64,000 nt of DNA from Psychromonas sp. L1A2 (GCF_009828855.1 NZ_WUAG01000001.1:1674001-1738000), one strand, 5' to 3'; positions 35,891-46,559 are shown, numbered from the stretch's first letter. A program made the numbers and translations. The notes: generated from the sequence alone by a model not told the origin.

Positions 35891-35924
35891 TTACCAGTTT
35901 AATTTGATCAAATTAAACTGGTAA
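35891..35924. terminator. 34-bp perfect palindrome after dbpA
   Basis: TTACCAGTTTAATTTGA followed by its exact reverse complement, 12 bp past the dbpA stop. It probably folds into a hairpin in the dbpA transcript; there is no proper U-tract, so termination is uncertain. Confidence 0.5.
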
Positions 35925-35936
35925 TTGATATAATGG

Positions 35937-37325
35937 TTAGCCTCTTACAACCATTACTCGGAAGCTTCTACCTTTTAGCTTTCCTTCACTTAGTTTTTTA
36001 AAGGCAATTTTAAGATGCTCTCGTTGTACTGCAACGTAAGACCAGTATTCAGATACTGCAATTTTACCCACTTGTTGACCTGTAATACCATCTTGTCCGG
36101 TTAATGCACCAACAATATCACCAGGACGAATTTTTTGTTTTTTGCCGCCTTCGATACGTATTGTGATCATTTCAGATGCTGCTGGTGGTGTATCTAATAA
36201 TGAATTATCAGGTAATGGACTTGGGTTGATATTTCGGTCAAGAATATCTTCTAATAATTTAATTCTATGGTCATCTTTATTGCTGTAGAAAGTAAACGCC
36301 AATCCTTTACTACCTGCGCGACCTGTACGGCCGATACGATGAACATGTACTTCTTGATCATGGGCAACATGGAAGTTGAATACAGCACTTAGGTTGTCGA
36401 TATCTAAGCCTCGAGCAGCAACATCGGTTGCAACTAAAATACGCGCGCTTTTATTGGAAAAGCGAATTAATGCTTGATCGCGGTCTTTCTGTTCTAAATC
36501 ACCATGAAGGGCAATCGCACTGTAACCACGGTTTGCAAGTTCTTCCGCAACTTCTTGCACTTCACGTTTGGTGTTACAAAATACCACGCTCGATTCTGGT
36601 TGATGACGGTTTAATAATAAACGCAACGCGATCATACGATCTTGGTTATTTTGAACAGAATAAAATGTTTGTTCGATTACATTATTATCGTGTGTTGCTT
36701 TTACGGTAACTTGTTTAGGCGCATTCATAATACGCTTTGCTACTTTTTCAATTTGCTCGGGATAGGTTGCACTGAATAACAATGTTTGACGTTGTTTTGG
36801 GCTGTGCTCAATGATGCTGTCAATAGCGTCTTGGAAACCCATTTCTAACATGCGATCTGCTTCATCAAGAACCAACACACTTAAGTGTTCAAGATTTAAA
36901 GATCCTCTATTAAGATGGTCTTGAAGGCGCCCCGGAGTACCAACAATAATATGGGCTCCATGCTCTAAAGACGCGGCTTGCGGACTAAGCGGTGTGCCGC
37001 CGCATAAGGTCATTACTTTAATATTATGAATAGAGCGTGCTAGCTTTCTGATATCTGTGGCGACTTGGTCTGCTAATTCGCGAGTAGGACAAACAACTAA
37101 TGATTGGATTCTAAATTGCTTAACGTTTAAGCGATGTAAAATACCAAGCGTAAATGCAGCTGTTTTGCCTGAGCCAGTTTTACCCTGTGCAATGACGTCT
37201 TCTCCATTTAAAATTAATGGTAAAGATTGTGCCTGTATTTCAGTCATCTTTTGATAGTTTAAAGACTCTAAATTAGTTAAAAGACTTTTCGATAAAGGTA
37301 AGGTTGCAAAAGAGGTGTCGCTCAC
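35937..37325 (-). CDS. dbpA: ATP-dependent RNA helicase DbpA
   Basis: 462 residues (E. coli 457), GTG start behind AGGAAG. DEAD-box motifs in order: Q-motif MTEIQAQSLP, AQGKTGSGKT, PTRELADQ, GTPGRL, DEAD, SAT, and HRIGRTGRAG. The C-terminal domain of about 75 residues (MITIRIEGGKKQKIRPGDIV ... FRVMVVRG) is the DbpA RNA-binding domain that recognises hairpin 92 of 23S rRNA. Role: 50S subunit assembly. Confidence 0.95.
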   Translation of the reverse strand: MSDTSFATLPLSKSLLTNLESLNYQKMTEIQAQSLPLILNGEDVIAQGKTGSGKTAAFTLGILHRLNVKQFRIQSLVVCPTRELADQVATDIRKLARSIHNIKVMTLCGGTPLSPQAASLEHGAHIIVGTPGRLQDHLNRGSLNLEHLSVLVLDEADRMLEMGFQDAIDSIIEHSPKQRQTLLFSATYPEQIEKVAKRIMNAPKQVTVKATHDNNVIEQTFYSVQNNQDRMIALRLLLNRHQPESSVVFCNTKREVQEVAEELANRGYSAIALHGDLEQKDRDQALIRFSNKSARILVATDVAARGLDIDNLSAVFNFHVAHDQEVHVHRIGRTGRAGSKGLAFTFYSNKDDHRIKLLEDILDRNINPSPLPDNSLLDTPPAASEMITIRIEGGKKQKIRPGDIVGALTGQDGITGQQVGKIAVSEYWSYVAVQREHLKIAFKKLSEGKLKGRSFRVMVVRG

Positions 37326-37466
37326 GATAATAACTTCCTGATAGGGTGGTGATAATGGACGCTACCATAACAGTTTGCATGGTAGGTCACAAAAAAATTG
37401 TTAATAGTATAACGTTAAATTGCAGATAAACCTGTTTTATCTGCACCTAAAAATAGAAAACTTACG

Positions 37467-39164
37467 TTATTTACTACTAACAATTGAAGACCGGAATAAT
37501 GACTGTTTAAAGGTCGTGATTATCATTAATAAAAATAAACTCCACCAATGTAAACTACCTCCACTGCTGCTATTATTACTACTTTCTACTACAACAGGTT
37601 CTAAAGAAGGTAAATCAGTAGCGGTATCTGTTGATGATTGATCGATCCCAATCATCCGTGCATTATGCAAAAAGGCGACATCTGAACCTCCATCCAAACT
37701 TGAATCTTTAGTATATTGCCAAGTAATAACGGTGTTTGTTCCAGCAATTTGGTAGTCTTCTGATGTGAAATCTTGTATGCCAGAAATACTCTGTATCGCA
37801 ATACCGTTAATAAACAGTGTCAAAAAGTCATAATTTTCTTCGGAACTAATCGCCCAATCAAACTTCAACGACCAATCCCCAGATACGATTGCGTTTATTT
37901 GTGTGGCACCATTATCAGAAATAGACGGTGATTGAAGGTAGCTTGCATCTTCCGAAAGTAACCATGGTAATGTATTTGATTGATACCAAGTTACATCGGT
38001 ATTTTCGGTAAAAGTAATATCATTAGGATTAACGATTTGCATGCCTTTAGCTTCAATTTCAATCGTTGAATCTGCTACTGTGTCATCATTGGTTTCTACA
38101 AGGAGGGTTGTTTTATCTGTTTGATAGGCATCCGGTTTATATTCAAAACTCACATCACAAGTGCTGTCTGCAGCTAACCCCGCGCACTCAATGGTTTGTA
38201 ACGTAAATTCAGCTTCGTTTGATAAAGAAAAAGTCGGAGAGATAAGAGATTCAGAATTATTTTGAATCGTGATAGTAAACACTCTGACTTCACCAATATC
38301 TGCGACAAAATAGTCAGTATTATTGACACTTGTAACCGCATTGATTTGTAAATCAATCCACTCTGAATAATTTGACACTTTAGTATAAGCCCCCGGATTA
38401 TTAGGCGCTGCGCAACCAAATCCGAAACTGACAATCCCAATTTGTTGGGTTTCATTTTGTTCTATCGATTCAACAACTAATGGGCCTCCACTATCCCCCT
38501 GACATGAGTCAATACCACCATTACTAATATCTCCTGCGCATACCATGTTATCAGTGAAATTAGGAATAGCTGCTCCACATGTTGTAGTAGATAGAAGGGG
38601 AAGTGAAACTTCATTTAAAATATCTGGGTAAATTGGGTTTACATCTTCGCCAGATGAAAAACCTACCGTCGATCCCCAGCCTATCGCTGTTGATGTTATT
38701 GTATTAACTGAAGTAAATTCTGTCGTTTCTAAGCTGGATAGTGCCATTATGGTAGTATTAGTTACAGGAGTTGATAATTTGATAAGTGCAATATCGTTAT
38801 CAAAAGTAACTGTATTAAAATTAGGATGAATAATTATTTTATCAATATTGGTCGATGGTGTTTCAGTAGAAGAAAATAAGTCGTATTCACCTACTGTCGC
38901 AATAATATTATCTGCCGATAAACCTTCCATACAATGTGCCGCTGTTAACACCCATTGTTCATCGATTAAAGAACCACCACAGAAATGACTTTCTGTGTTT
39001 GCCGTTTTGATACTCACTATCCATGGGTACGTTGATTTACTAGTAACTTCATCGCCACCGACAATACGTGCAGATGGTGGCAATGAATCTTCTGCAAATG
39101 AGTTCATTGAGGTCATCAATAAACATGAAAATGTAAGTTGTTTGAAAAATGTAGTGTTATTCAT
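37467..39164 (-). CDS. Secreted trypsin-like serine protease with GlyGly-CTERM tail
   Basis: 565 residues. Signal peptide ends near NSFA. S1 protease domain RIVGGDEV with triad His77 (LTAAHC), Asp124 (DNDIALIKL), Ser225 (CQGDSGGPLV). Two beta-rich modules follow, the first like an Ig/choice-of-anchor domain (YFVADIGEVRVFTITIQNNS). The end SSSGGSLHWWSLFLLMII plus a basic tail is a GlyGly-CTERM signal, processed by rhombosortase before type II secretion, as for Vibrio VesB. Ribosome site AGGG. Confidence 0.9.
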   Translation of the reverse strand: MNNTTFFKQLTFSCLLMTSMNSFAEDSLPPSARIVGGDEVTSKSTYPWIVSIKTANTESHFCGGSLIDEQWVLTAAHCMEGLSADNIIATVGEYDLFSSTETPSTNIDKIIIHPNFNTVTFDNDIALIKLSTPVTNTTIMALSSLETTEFTSVNTITSTAIGWGSTVGFSSGEDVNPIYPDILNEVSLPLLSTTTCGAAIPNFTDNMVCAGDISNGGIDSCQGDSGGPLVVESIEQNETQQIGIVSFGFGCAAPNNPGAYTKVSNYSEWIDLQINAVTSVNNTDYFVADIGEVRVFTITIQNNSESLISPTFSLSNEAEFTLQTIECAGLAADSTCDVSFEYKPDAYQTDKTTLLVETNDDTVADSTIEIEAKGMQIVNPNDITFTENTDVTWYQSNTLPWLLSEDASYLQSPSISDNGATQINAIVSGDWSLKFDWAISSEENYDFLTLFINGIAIQSISGIQDFTSEDYQIAGTNTVITWQYTKDSSLDGGSDVAFLHNARMIGIDQSSTDTATDLPSLEPVVVESSNNSSSGGSLHWWSLFLLMIITTFKQSLFRSSIVSSK

Positions 39165-39255
39165 AATATCCCTATTAAATAAAATCTGTTTACTATGTTA
39201 TTGGTGCCTTTAATTTTTTATATTTAAAGATGATGATTAATCTTCAATCTATAAC

Positions 39256-39603
39256 TTATAAGTTTGGGGCATCATAATTAGTTGGTTGATCGCTATACAC
39301 ACACACATTATGTGCTTCAACTAAGCCATTCTCTGCCACGCATTGTTGTTCAAAGAAATCAACAATCTCTTTACGTTGACAGTGTGCTTCAAAAGCTACT
39401 TTATTTGCCCAAATTTCATTAAATACTAAAGGAAAACTTTCTCCTGCCGCAAAGTCACTTTGTATATGACGGGTTGCTAAGTATTGAATACAACCATCTT
39501 CGCGTTGTGAGTTTGGTTCAAGTGATTGTAGTATTTTAAATAATGCATCTTCTTGGCCTGGCTTTGCTCTAAACATAGCGATGCAATAAATTTTTTGTGA
39601 CAT
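39256..39603 (-). CDS. Antibiotic biosynthesis monooxygenase (ABM) domain protein
   Basis: 115 residues, AGGA before ATG. Dimeric alpha-beta barrel of the ABM/YgiN type: KIYCIAMFRAKPGQEDALFK at the start, then REDGCIQYLATRH and FNEIWANKVAFEAHCQ. Relatives are quinol monooxygenases or heme/autoinducer-related enzymes; the substrate is unknown. Upstream 39604-40027 has no gene and no clear promoter by eye. Confidence 0.82.
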   Translation of the reverse strand: MSQKIYCIAMFRAKPGQEDALFKILQSLEPNSQREDGCIQYLATRHIQSDFAAGESFPLVFNEIWANKVAFEAHCQRKEIVDFFEQQCVAENGLVEAHNVCVYSDQPTNYDAPNL

Positions 39604-40027
39604 GTTATTTTCCTAATAAAATGGGATTGAAATTTTTGATATCTATTTAATGTAACGGTGTTAACTTTTAACTTAGTCGTCTCACCATAAGGACTGCTAA
39701 CACTTAATATTCTCAATAAAAGATACTAAACAATAAGTGCTCATGTGACCTTTATGTCAACAATCTCCGTATATAATTAGCAGTCGACATTTATCGTTAT
39801 AAAAATGTACTTAATCGGGATACTTGATTATTTTTATTTTCAATTTAGCCCTTAAATACATCGTATTTTTTGATGTGAAATTGACAACGCAAAAGATTGT
39901 ACAGTGCACCAATCACAATATTTAAACTCAAACTTATAGGTAAACGATAGAGGTTAATGATTTGTTTTATTTAATGAAGCAACACGTTACTATCACTTAA
40001 TTATATAATTTTAATAAAGGAATTAAT

Positions 40028-40963
40028 ATGGATATCTTATTTCAGTACATTTTCAATATACAAGTTTTTATTCTAGTGTTGGTCGTTATCATCTTAAAAA
40101 AATCAATTATTTTTGTGCCACAAAATCGTGCATTTTTAATTGAACGATTTGGTAAATACCAATCGACTCGAGAAGCTGGTTTGAATTTTCTTGTTCCTTT
40201 TATCGACCACATAGGCGCAAATCGTTCTCTTAAAGAACAAGCCGTTGATGTACCAAGCCAAAGTGCGATCACTAAAGACAATATTTCGTTAAGTGTTGAT
40301 GGCGTATTATTTTTCAGAGTACTAGACCCACATAAAGCAACTTACGGTATTGATGATTATGTTTTTGCCGTTACGCAGTTATCACAAACAACGATGCGTT
40401 CTGAGTTAGGTAAAATGGAATTAGACAAAACATTTGAAGAACGTGATGTACTAAATACCAATATTGTTGCATCAATCAATGAAGCCGCCGGTCCTTGGGG
40501 GATTCAAGTTTTACGTTATGAAATTAAAGATATTGTGCCACCGACAACCGTTATGGAAGCGATGGAAACGCAAATGAAAGCGGAGCGTGTTAAACGTGCT
40601 CAAATTTTAGAGTCTGAAGGTGATCGCCAAGCCGCTATCAATGTTGCTGAAGGTCAAAAGCGTTCAGTAGTATTAAAAGCGGAAGCTGAAAAAGAAGAGC
40701 AAGTACTGCAAGCTCAAGGTGAAGCTGAAGCCATTATTGCTGTTGCAACGGCTCAAGCAGAAGCGTTAAATCGAGTTGGTGAAGCTGCTAATACTGACTC
40801 AGGCCAAAAAGCTATTCAGTTAGATCTAGCGACTAAAGCGATTCAAGCTAAAGCTGCCATTGCTAAAGAATCATCAGTAGTATTATTACCTGATAGCGGT
40901 AACGATGCAGCGTCTATGGTTGCACAAGCAATGACTATCATTACTAGCTTAAATAAAAAATAA
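40028..40963 (+). CDS. qmcA: SPFH/stomatin-type membrane protein QmcA
   Basis: 311 residues. One N-terminal membrane helix (about 9-24) and an SPFH domain (IIFVPQNRAFLIERFGKYQ ... VPSQSAITKDNISLSVDG), then a long Ala/Glu/Lys-rich coiled coil (EAEKEEQVLQAQGEAEAI). QmcA organises membrane microdomains and associates with FtsH in E. coli. It starts after AAAGGA and is followed after 9 bp by the nfeD partner. Confidence 0.93.
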   Translation: MDILFQYIFNIQVFILVLVVIILKKSIIFVPQNRAFLIERFGKYQSTREAGLNFLVPFIDHIGANRSLKEQAVDVPSQSAITKDNISLSVDGVLFFRVLDPHKATYGIDDYVFAVTQLSQTTMRSELGKMELDKTFEERDVLNTNIVASINEAAGPWGIQVLRYEIKDIVPPTTVMEAMETQMKAERVKRAQILESEGDRQAAINVAEGQKRSVVLKAEAEKEEQVLQAQGEAEAIIAVATAQAEALNRVGEAANTDSGQKAIQLDLATKAIQAKAAIAKESSVVLLPDSGNDAASMVAQAMTIITSLNKK

Positions 40964-40972
40964 AGGCTGATT

Positions 40973-41428
40973 ATGGAATATATTCTTTTACATTTACCGC
41001 AGGCTTTAGTGGTACTGGGTCTTATTCTTTTAGCCATTGAAGTATTAGTCTTGGGTTTTTCAACATTTGTTTTATTTTTTGTTGGGCTAGGTACTATTAT
41101 TACTGGTATTTTGATGGCGTTAGGCGTTTTGCCTACGAGCATGCTTAATGCGTTATTAGCAACAGCCGTTATTTCAACAATTGTGGCTTTGATAAGCTGG
41201 CAGCCTATGAAACGATTGCAAAACAAAGGTGAAATACACCAAGTAAAAAATGGCATGATTGGTGAGACATTTACATTACCTGAAGATTTAGCAGTTGGAA
41301 AAACCATCACCCATCGCTATTCGGGCATTAATTGGCAAGTTAAAGCGAACCAATCATTAACTGCAGGAACCGAAGTAAAGATAACGGAAATGCAAGTCGG
41401 TTTATTAACCGTGGAACAAGCGCTTTAA
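40973..41428 (+). CDS. NfeD-like membrane protein (YbbJ type)
   Basis: 151 residues. Three to four membrane helices in the first 80 residues, then an OB-fold domain (IGETFTLPEDLAVGKTITHR ... VKITEMQVGLLTVEQ). NfeD proteins pair with SPFH proteins; the gene is 9 bp after qmcA and co-transcribed. Confidence 0.9.
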   Translation: MEYILLHLPQALVVLGLILLAIEVLVLGFSTFVLFFVGLGTIITGILMALGVLPTSMLNALLATAVISTIVALISWQPMKRLQNKGEIHQVKNGMIGETFTLPEDLAVGKTITHRYSGINWQVKANQSLTAGTEVKITEMQVGLLTVEQAL

Positions 41429-41649
41429 GCTGTAAATGTAGAAATATATTGGTGTTATGACGTAAACAACAGGTTTGCGTTGTACCACTTTTTTACCTTT
41501 AATTTTATTCCCTCTCTATTTTTTATTACAGTCTCATAAAAACCAGTCTATTAGCCGTCTCTAGATTTATTACGAAATATGACAACGTCTTAAACCTGTA
41601 ATTTACAATTAATTACCATCATTTAATTATTTAATGTAGAGAGTTTATT

Positions 41650-41870
41650 ATAGTAATCATGCTAATTAACTGATCTATTTAGCTTGTTAAAATGACTTAT
41701 TTTATCGTTATAAATCTCGTAAAGGCAACAACCACTAAAGCATTAACATCTTTAGTTAATTCTCCGACAGACGATTAACAAAGTTAATCTTCGAAAGGCC
41801 ACAACTTACGTCTTAAAATAGTTATTTTTCCTGTGTAAAATTTAGATCAGTTATTTAATGTAATTGGCAT
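41650..41870 (+). repeat. MITE-like element, family 1, copy 3
   Basis: 221 bp; ends ATAGTAATCATGCTAATTAA and TTATTTAATGTAATTGGCAT. Interior similar to the copies at 25697 and 31486. Confidence 0.8.
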
Positions 41871-41937
41871 TAGAACGCCTTTTATTATCTAAATTTTATT
41901 ATTTTGAATTTAAACAGCTAGTTTTAAAAGGGCAGTT

Positions 41938-42098
41938 ATACCAAAAGAATTAATAAGGTGATCATTCTTGCTGGTTAAAATCCCCCCTAACTGCGTTGTG
42001 AGTTTTGAAGTGAGAACAACTATCTCCTACAACTCCCGCCTTATTAGTGTTAATTTTTCCTGCGCAATCTCTGATCACTTATTTAATTCCATTGGTAT
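41938..42098 (+). repeat. MITE-like element, family 2, copy 1
   Basis: 161 bp; terminal inverted repeats ATACCAAAAGAATTAATAAG and TTATTTAATTCCATTGGTAT, with inner GTGATCA/TGATCAC. The copy at 47717 has the same length and only a few differences. Together with family 1 it fills the gene-free stretch 41429-42132. Confidence 0.85.
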
Positions 42099-42132
42099 TA
42101 AAGCAGGAAAATGAAGGATAAGTAAATGGTAA

Positions 42133-42160
42133 TAAAAAGCCGATAAAATTATCGGCTTTT
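42133..42160 (-). terminator. Intrinsic terminator after efpL
   Basis: Minus strand AAAGCCGATAATTTTATCGG continuing to CTTTTT; stem GCCGATAA/TTATCGGC, then five T. Confidence 0.88.
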
Positions 42161-42176
42161 ATAATTGGTATAACGC

Positions 42177-42743
42177 TTATGCACGACCCATAAATTTCTT
42201 TTCAGTCGTGTTAACACGGATTTTGTCACCCGTTGAGATATGCTCTGGTACTTGTACTGTTAAGCCAGTTGATAAAATAGCTGGTTTTGTACGAGCAGTA
42301 GCAGAACCACCTTTAATAGAAGGGTCTGTTTCTACAATGACTAAATCAACACTTGCTGGTAGTTCAACCCCTACTGGCGCACCATCAACAATAACAACTT
42401 GTAAACCTTGTGTATTTTCATCAATAAATAAAACTTCATCAGCGATGCTTTCTTTATTTAAGTTGTATGGCGTGTAATCTTCGCTATCCATAAAGACCAA
42501 CTCATCACCATCAAGGTATGAAAACATAACATTACGGCGAATTAAGTCCGCTAATGTGAGCATGTCACTGTCTTTGAATGTTTCATCAGTTTTTGCACCA
42601 GAAACAACATCGTACATACGCATACGATATAAACTGCCGCCTGCTCGACCTTGAGGAACTGAACGCTCAATGTCTTTAATAATGTAAACGCTGTTGTTAA
42701 ATTCAACTGCAGTATTTTTTTTGATATCACTTGCCTTAGGCAT
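42177..42743 (-). CDS. efpL: Elongation factor P-like protein EfpL (YeiP)
   Basis: 188 residues. It relieves ribosome stalling, like EF-P but without lysyl modification: the tip of the loop carries Arg33 ([15 protein letters not shown]), as in E. coli EfpL. Further blocks: [20 protein letters not shown] and [20 protein letters not shown], and the end FMGRA. AAAGGA precedes the ATG. Its neighbour tusE lies 23 bp upstream on the same strand, so both tRNA/translation genes may be co-transcribed. Confidence 0.95.
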   Translation of the reverse strand: MPKASDIKKNTAVEFNNSVYIIKDIERSVPQGRAGGSLYRMRMYDVVSGAKTDETFKDSDMLTLADLIRRNVMFSYLDGDELVFMDSEDYTPYNLNKESIADEVLFIDENTQGLQVVIVDGAPVGVELPASVDLVIVETDPSIKGGSATARTKPAILSTGLTVQVPEHISTGDKIRVNTTEKKFMGRA

Positions 42744-42766
42744 ATTAACTTTCCTTTATATTGTGC

Positions 42767-43093
42767 TTATATACATCGAGCTGGTTTAGGTAAACCAGCA
42801 ATTTTAGTGGCTTGTTTCGCTGGGCCATCTGGAAATAATTTGTATAAATAACGACTACTTATTTGATCTTTGCCATATTTATTTTGCATCGCTTTGACTA
42901 GAGCGCGAATCGCTGGAGAAGTATTAAATTGTTCATAAAAATCACGAACAAAATAGATAACTTGCCAATGTTGATCTGTCATTGCTATCGTTTCTAATTG
43001 TGCTATTTCAGCTGCTAATGCTATATCCCACTGTGTTGAGTCGAGTAAGTAGCCTTGTGCATCTGTAGCAATTTCTTGACCATTAAATATCAA
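42767..43093 (-). CDS. tusE: Sulfur relay protein TusE (DsrC family)
   Basis: 108 residues, TTG start 8 nt after AAAGGA. Accepts sulfur from TusBCD and passes it to MnmA for 2-thiouridine in tRNA. Conserved DsrC-fold block [20 protein letters not shown] and [20 protein letters not shown]-like region, ending PARCI with the catalytic penultimate Cys. Confidence 0.93.
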   Translation of the reverse strand: MIFNGQEIATDAQGYLLDSTQWDIALAAEIAQLETIAMTDQHWQVIYFVRDFYEQFNTSPAIRALVKAMQNKYGKDQISSRYLYKLFPDGPAKQATKIAGLPKPARCI

Positions 43094-43208
43094 GTCTAAT
43101 TCCTTTACCGTGTGAGCGCTTTATTGGAGCAAAATTCTATATTAAAAGTAATAAATTGCCTATCCTAAAAAGAGTAATCTTTTACTTTGTTTAAATTTGT
43201 TTGAGTAA

Positions 43209-45488
43209 TTATGCCAGAGAGGCGACTTCACCCTGTGCTCTATTTTCGATTTGTTGTAAAAGTACCTGTATATCTAATGCTGTGAAAGCAATTAATCGTA
43301 ATTGTTCAACGATTAATTTGGATTCATCTGACATCGTCTCTTTATATAATTGAAATGATTCAATTTCAATTTTTTCAATTGCAGCTTGTTTTAATTCAGG
43401 ACGATAGGTATACAAAATTTGTTCTGAAGTGGCTACAAAAAGTTGTTTTAATAACTCTAAATCTTGTTGAGGCTCTATTTTATGGCGATGTGAAGACAGT
43501 GCAGCAATATAGCAGTTTAATGCATCACAGCGATTAACTAAGCCATAGACCTCTTGTTTAAGATGTTGCTTTGAATTGGGTTCAAAGAGCATGCTTTGCC
43601 AAGCTGAAGTTAATGCTGCATCTGATTTAAAGGATGCAAATCGAGTCTGACGGAATACAATACTTTCGCTTCGTCCAAACTGATATTGCTGTGCTATTTG
43701 TTTAAAGTAACGACTGCTATTGAGCAAATGATTATTTACTAAAGCAGGGAAGCGTTTGAATTGCCAATCAGGGTAAATAAAGCTAATCGCTAAAAAGCTT
43801 AATACACAACCAATTAACGTTTCATAAATGCGTGCGTATAAAACATCAATACCGGAAGGGGCTAGTAGATTAGTTAATATCATTACAAATAAAGTAATAA
43901 ATATAACGGCTAAACCATAATTTGTTCGTACGTAGTTAATGAATAAGAATGCTGAAACGACCATTAAAATAGATTGTAATAATTCGTTTTCAATCATTAT
44001 AAATATCGGGAAGCTGAGCAATATCCCCAATAACGTACCAAAACTTCTTAAAGTAAGACGTTTACGTGTTTCACTGAAACTAGGCTGGCAAACAAATAAC
44101 ACCGTGGATAGTATCCAAAAACCATTATTAAGTTGAAATTGTACTTGAATCAGATAAGCGATCACTAAAGAGAGGCTAATACGTACCGCATGTTTAAATA
44201 CCGGTGTCTTTTGTTTATAGGCTTTACGTATTGTTTTCCAAAAGCTAAGAGGTTGTTTGTTTTCACTATCAACAACAATAACGGTATTGTCTTTGTTTAT
44301 GTTAGATAATGAGTTTAGTAGGCAGTCTATACCATTAAGGTTATCGTAGATTGCTTGTAAAGCTTGCATTGCTTCTTGATTATTATTGAATAATTGCAGT
44401 TTTTGTTTTAATAAAAAAAGTTGATCAGACAGCGCTTGTATAGTCCATTTTAAACGGCGTGAATGCTGATATATTTTTTTTTCACTGATGTTTGCACCTA
44501 CTTGGTGACAATCCATGCTCAATTGTAATAGTAATTGGTGAAAGCCTTCTAATATCTGACTTCGCCCAAAAGTATTTTCTAACTGGCTGTACAAATATTG
44601 ACTTGCGCTAATACGTTCATGAATTTGTTCTGCGACTAAGTAATATTGATTCAATAGACTTAATTCGCGTTGTCGTCTATTTGCTTTGTATTGACCTTTG
44701 ATCATGCTTTTAGATGACTCTAAACGTGCCATAATACTGATATTTAAGACCGCTAGTTTCTGCCTTGTATCAATGATCGCTTGTTTAGAATTTCCTTTTT
44801 GCGCATCAAATAAATCTGACTTTTGTAGTTGATAGCGGCTTATCGCATAAAATAGCTGTGAGAGTTGTTCACGCAAGGTTCTGTTAGGACTTAAATGCGA
44901 CCAATAAATAGCAAATAAACCATACCAGAGTGCGCCGATGGCTAATAAAAGAGGCTGTTCGAACCACACAACATTATCTTGGTGGCCAATCATGGTGTAG
45001 ATCGCAATTAAAATCGCGCCAAAACCAATTTTAGTATAATGCGTCCCTAAACTGGCTAGCATCATAAAAGCAAAAGTAGAGGTCCCTAAACCGATAGCAA
45101 AGAAGAGTGGGTAGGGTAATAACAGTTCAACGCTCGATGCAGCAACAAAGAAGCAAGCGATAACGGTCGCAATGAATTTCTTTCTCTCTTTGGTATTTTC
45201 ATCAACTTCAACGATAGCACTGGCCATTACGCCCAAACAAAGTGACAGAGAAATAGCTAAGTTAGATTGCTCAAACAAACCTAATTGGAGGTCAAATAAA
45301 ACAGGTATAAAGGTACATGTCATTGCAATAACAACACGAAATCCTGAATGTGCATTAGAGTCAGAAATTAACCGTCTAAGCATTAAAGTAAAAGAGTATT
45401 GCATGTACTGTTTCTCAGTAGCGTGGTTAATAGTTATTGATTTAGGTGCTTGGCCATTATTGCTGATTAAAAGAGTTTTGCTAAGCAT
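43209..45488 (-). CDS. yccS: YccS-type FUSC-family membrane protein
   Basis: Up to 759 residues. Two blocks of five to six membrane helices with a soluble region after each, as in YccS/YhfK aromatic acid exporter-like proteins; family pieces LLFPYPLFFAIG-like (VELLLPYPLFFAIGLGTSTF), IAIYTMIGH, FWILSTVLFVCQPSFSETR and IYPDWQFKRFP. The first ATG has no ribosome site; Met29 (45404) or Met36 are plausible starts, giving a length nearer the E. coli protein. Proximity to tusE is also seen in enterobacteria. Confidence 0.85.
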   Translation of the reverse strand: MLSKTLLISNNGQAPKSITINHATEKQYMQYSFTLMLRRLISDSNAHSGFRVVIAMTCTFIPVLFDLQLGLFEQSNLAISLSLCLGVMASAIVEVDENTKERKKFIATVIACFFVAASSVELLLPYPLFFAIGLGTSTFAFMMLASLGTHYTKIGFGAILIAIYTMIGHQDNVVWFEQPLLLAIGALWYGLFAIYWSHLSPNRTLREQLSQLFYAISRYQLQKSDLFDAQKGNSKQAIIDTRQKLAVLNISIMARLESSKSMIKGQYKANRRQRELSLLNQYYLVAEQIHERISASQYLYSQLENTFGRSQILEGFHQLLLQLSMDCHQVGANISEKKIYQHSRRLKWTIQALSDQLFLLKQKLQLFNNNQEAMQALQAIYDNLNGIDCLLNSLSNINKDNTVIVVDSENKQPLSFWKTIRKAYKQKTPVFKHAVRISLSLVIAYLIQVQFQLNNGFWILSTVLFVCQPSFSETRKRLTLRSFGTLLGILLSFPIFIMIENELLQSILMVVSAFLFINYVRTNYGLAVIFITLFVMILTNLLAPSGIDVLYARIYETLIGCVLSFLAISFIYPDWQFKRFPALVNNHLLNSSRYFKQIAQQYQFGRSESIVFRQTRFASFKSDAALTSAWQSMLFEPNSKQHLKQEVYGLVNRCDALNCYIAALSSHRHKIEPQQDLELLKQLFVATSEQILYTYRPELKQAAIEKIEIESFQLYKETMSDESKLIVEQLRLIAFTALDIQVLLQQIENRAQGEVASLA

Positions 45489-45704
45489 TAATGATTAATA
45501 TTAGTTTTAATCCTTCACCTTACCATCAATCATAGCTGCTTTATAAAGCAGAATGCCACCATAAAAAAGGGCTGTGGATCAAAGAGTTGATTTTAACCTT
45601 AATTTTGCAGTTTAAGTTACTCATTTTTGCATCTTTGATGTGACATTTTAAGTGAGTTTTGCGACAATGGCGTCGAATTTTTTAACTAAAAAGAGTAATG
45701 TTTG

Positions 45705-46559
45705 ATGTCTGCACAAATCATTGATGGAAAAGCGATTGCTGCTAAGGTTACTGATAAAGTAGCTATTGGAGTACAAGCCCGTAAAGACAAAGGGTTACGT
45801 GTACCTGGTCTGGCTGTAGTGTTAGTAGGAGGGGATCCTGCTTCACAAATTTATGTACAAAGTAAACGCCGTACCTGTGAGAAAGTAGGTTTCACTTCTA
45901 AAGCATTTGATTTACCAGCAACAACAACTCAACAAGATTTATTAGCACTTATTGATCAATTGAATGAAGATCCAAGCATCGATGGTATTTTAGTGCAATT
46001 CCCATTACCTGAAGGTTTAGATGAAACATCAGTGGTTGAACGCATTAAACCAGATAAAGACGTTGATGGATTTCACCCTTACAATGTAGGTCGTTTAGCA
46101 CAACGTATCCCTTTATTAAGATCTTGCACACCACGCGGCATGATCACTATGCTTGAATCAATTGATATTGATTTACATGGTAAGCATGCAGTTGTAGTTG
46201 GCGCATCGAATATTGTGGGTCGTCCAATGACGTTAGAGCTTCTATTAGCTGGTTGTACAACAACAACTTGTCATCGCTTTACTAAAGACCTTGAGTATCA
46301 TGTACGCCAAGCTGAGATATTAGTGGTTGCGCGTGGTAAAGCTAACTTTATTCCTGGTGACTGGATTAGAGAGGGCGCCATTGTATTAGATGTGGGTATT
46401 AACCGTTTAGACAATGGTAAAATCACTGGAGATGTAGAGTTTGAAGCGGCAAAAGAAAAAGCAGCTTGGATTTCTCCTGTACCAGGTGGTGTTGGCCCAA
46501 TGACGGTAGCAACATTAATTGAAAATACATTATTCGCTTGTAATGAATACCATTCATAA
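45705..46559 (+). CDS. folD: Bifunctional methylenetetrahydrofolate dehydrogenase/cyclohydrolase FolD
   Basis: 284 residues from ATG 45705. Interconverts 5,10-methylene-, methenyl- and 10-formyl-THF with NADP. Signatures: [14 protein letters not shown] with the catalytic Lys, [30 protein letters not shown] (dinucleotide site) and [18 protein letters not shown]. Divergent from yccS; single gene closed by a terminator. Confidence 0.97.
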   Translation: MSAQIIDGKAIAAKVTDKVAIGVQARKDKGLRVPGLAVVLVGGDPASQIYVQSKRRTCEKVGFTSKAFDLPATTTQQDLLALIDQLNEDPSIDGILVQFPLPEGLDETSVVERIKPDKDVDGFHPYNVGRLAQRIPLLRSCTPRGMITMLESIDIDLHGKHAVVVGASNIVGRPMTLELLLAGCTTTTCHRFTKDLEYHVRQAEILVVARGKANFIPGDWIREGAIVLDVGINRLDNGKITGDVEFEAAKEKAAWISPVPGGVGPMTVATLIENTLFACNEYHS

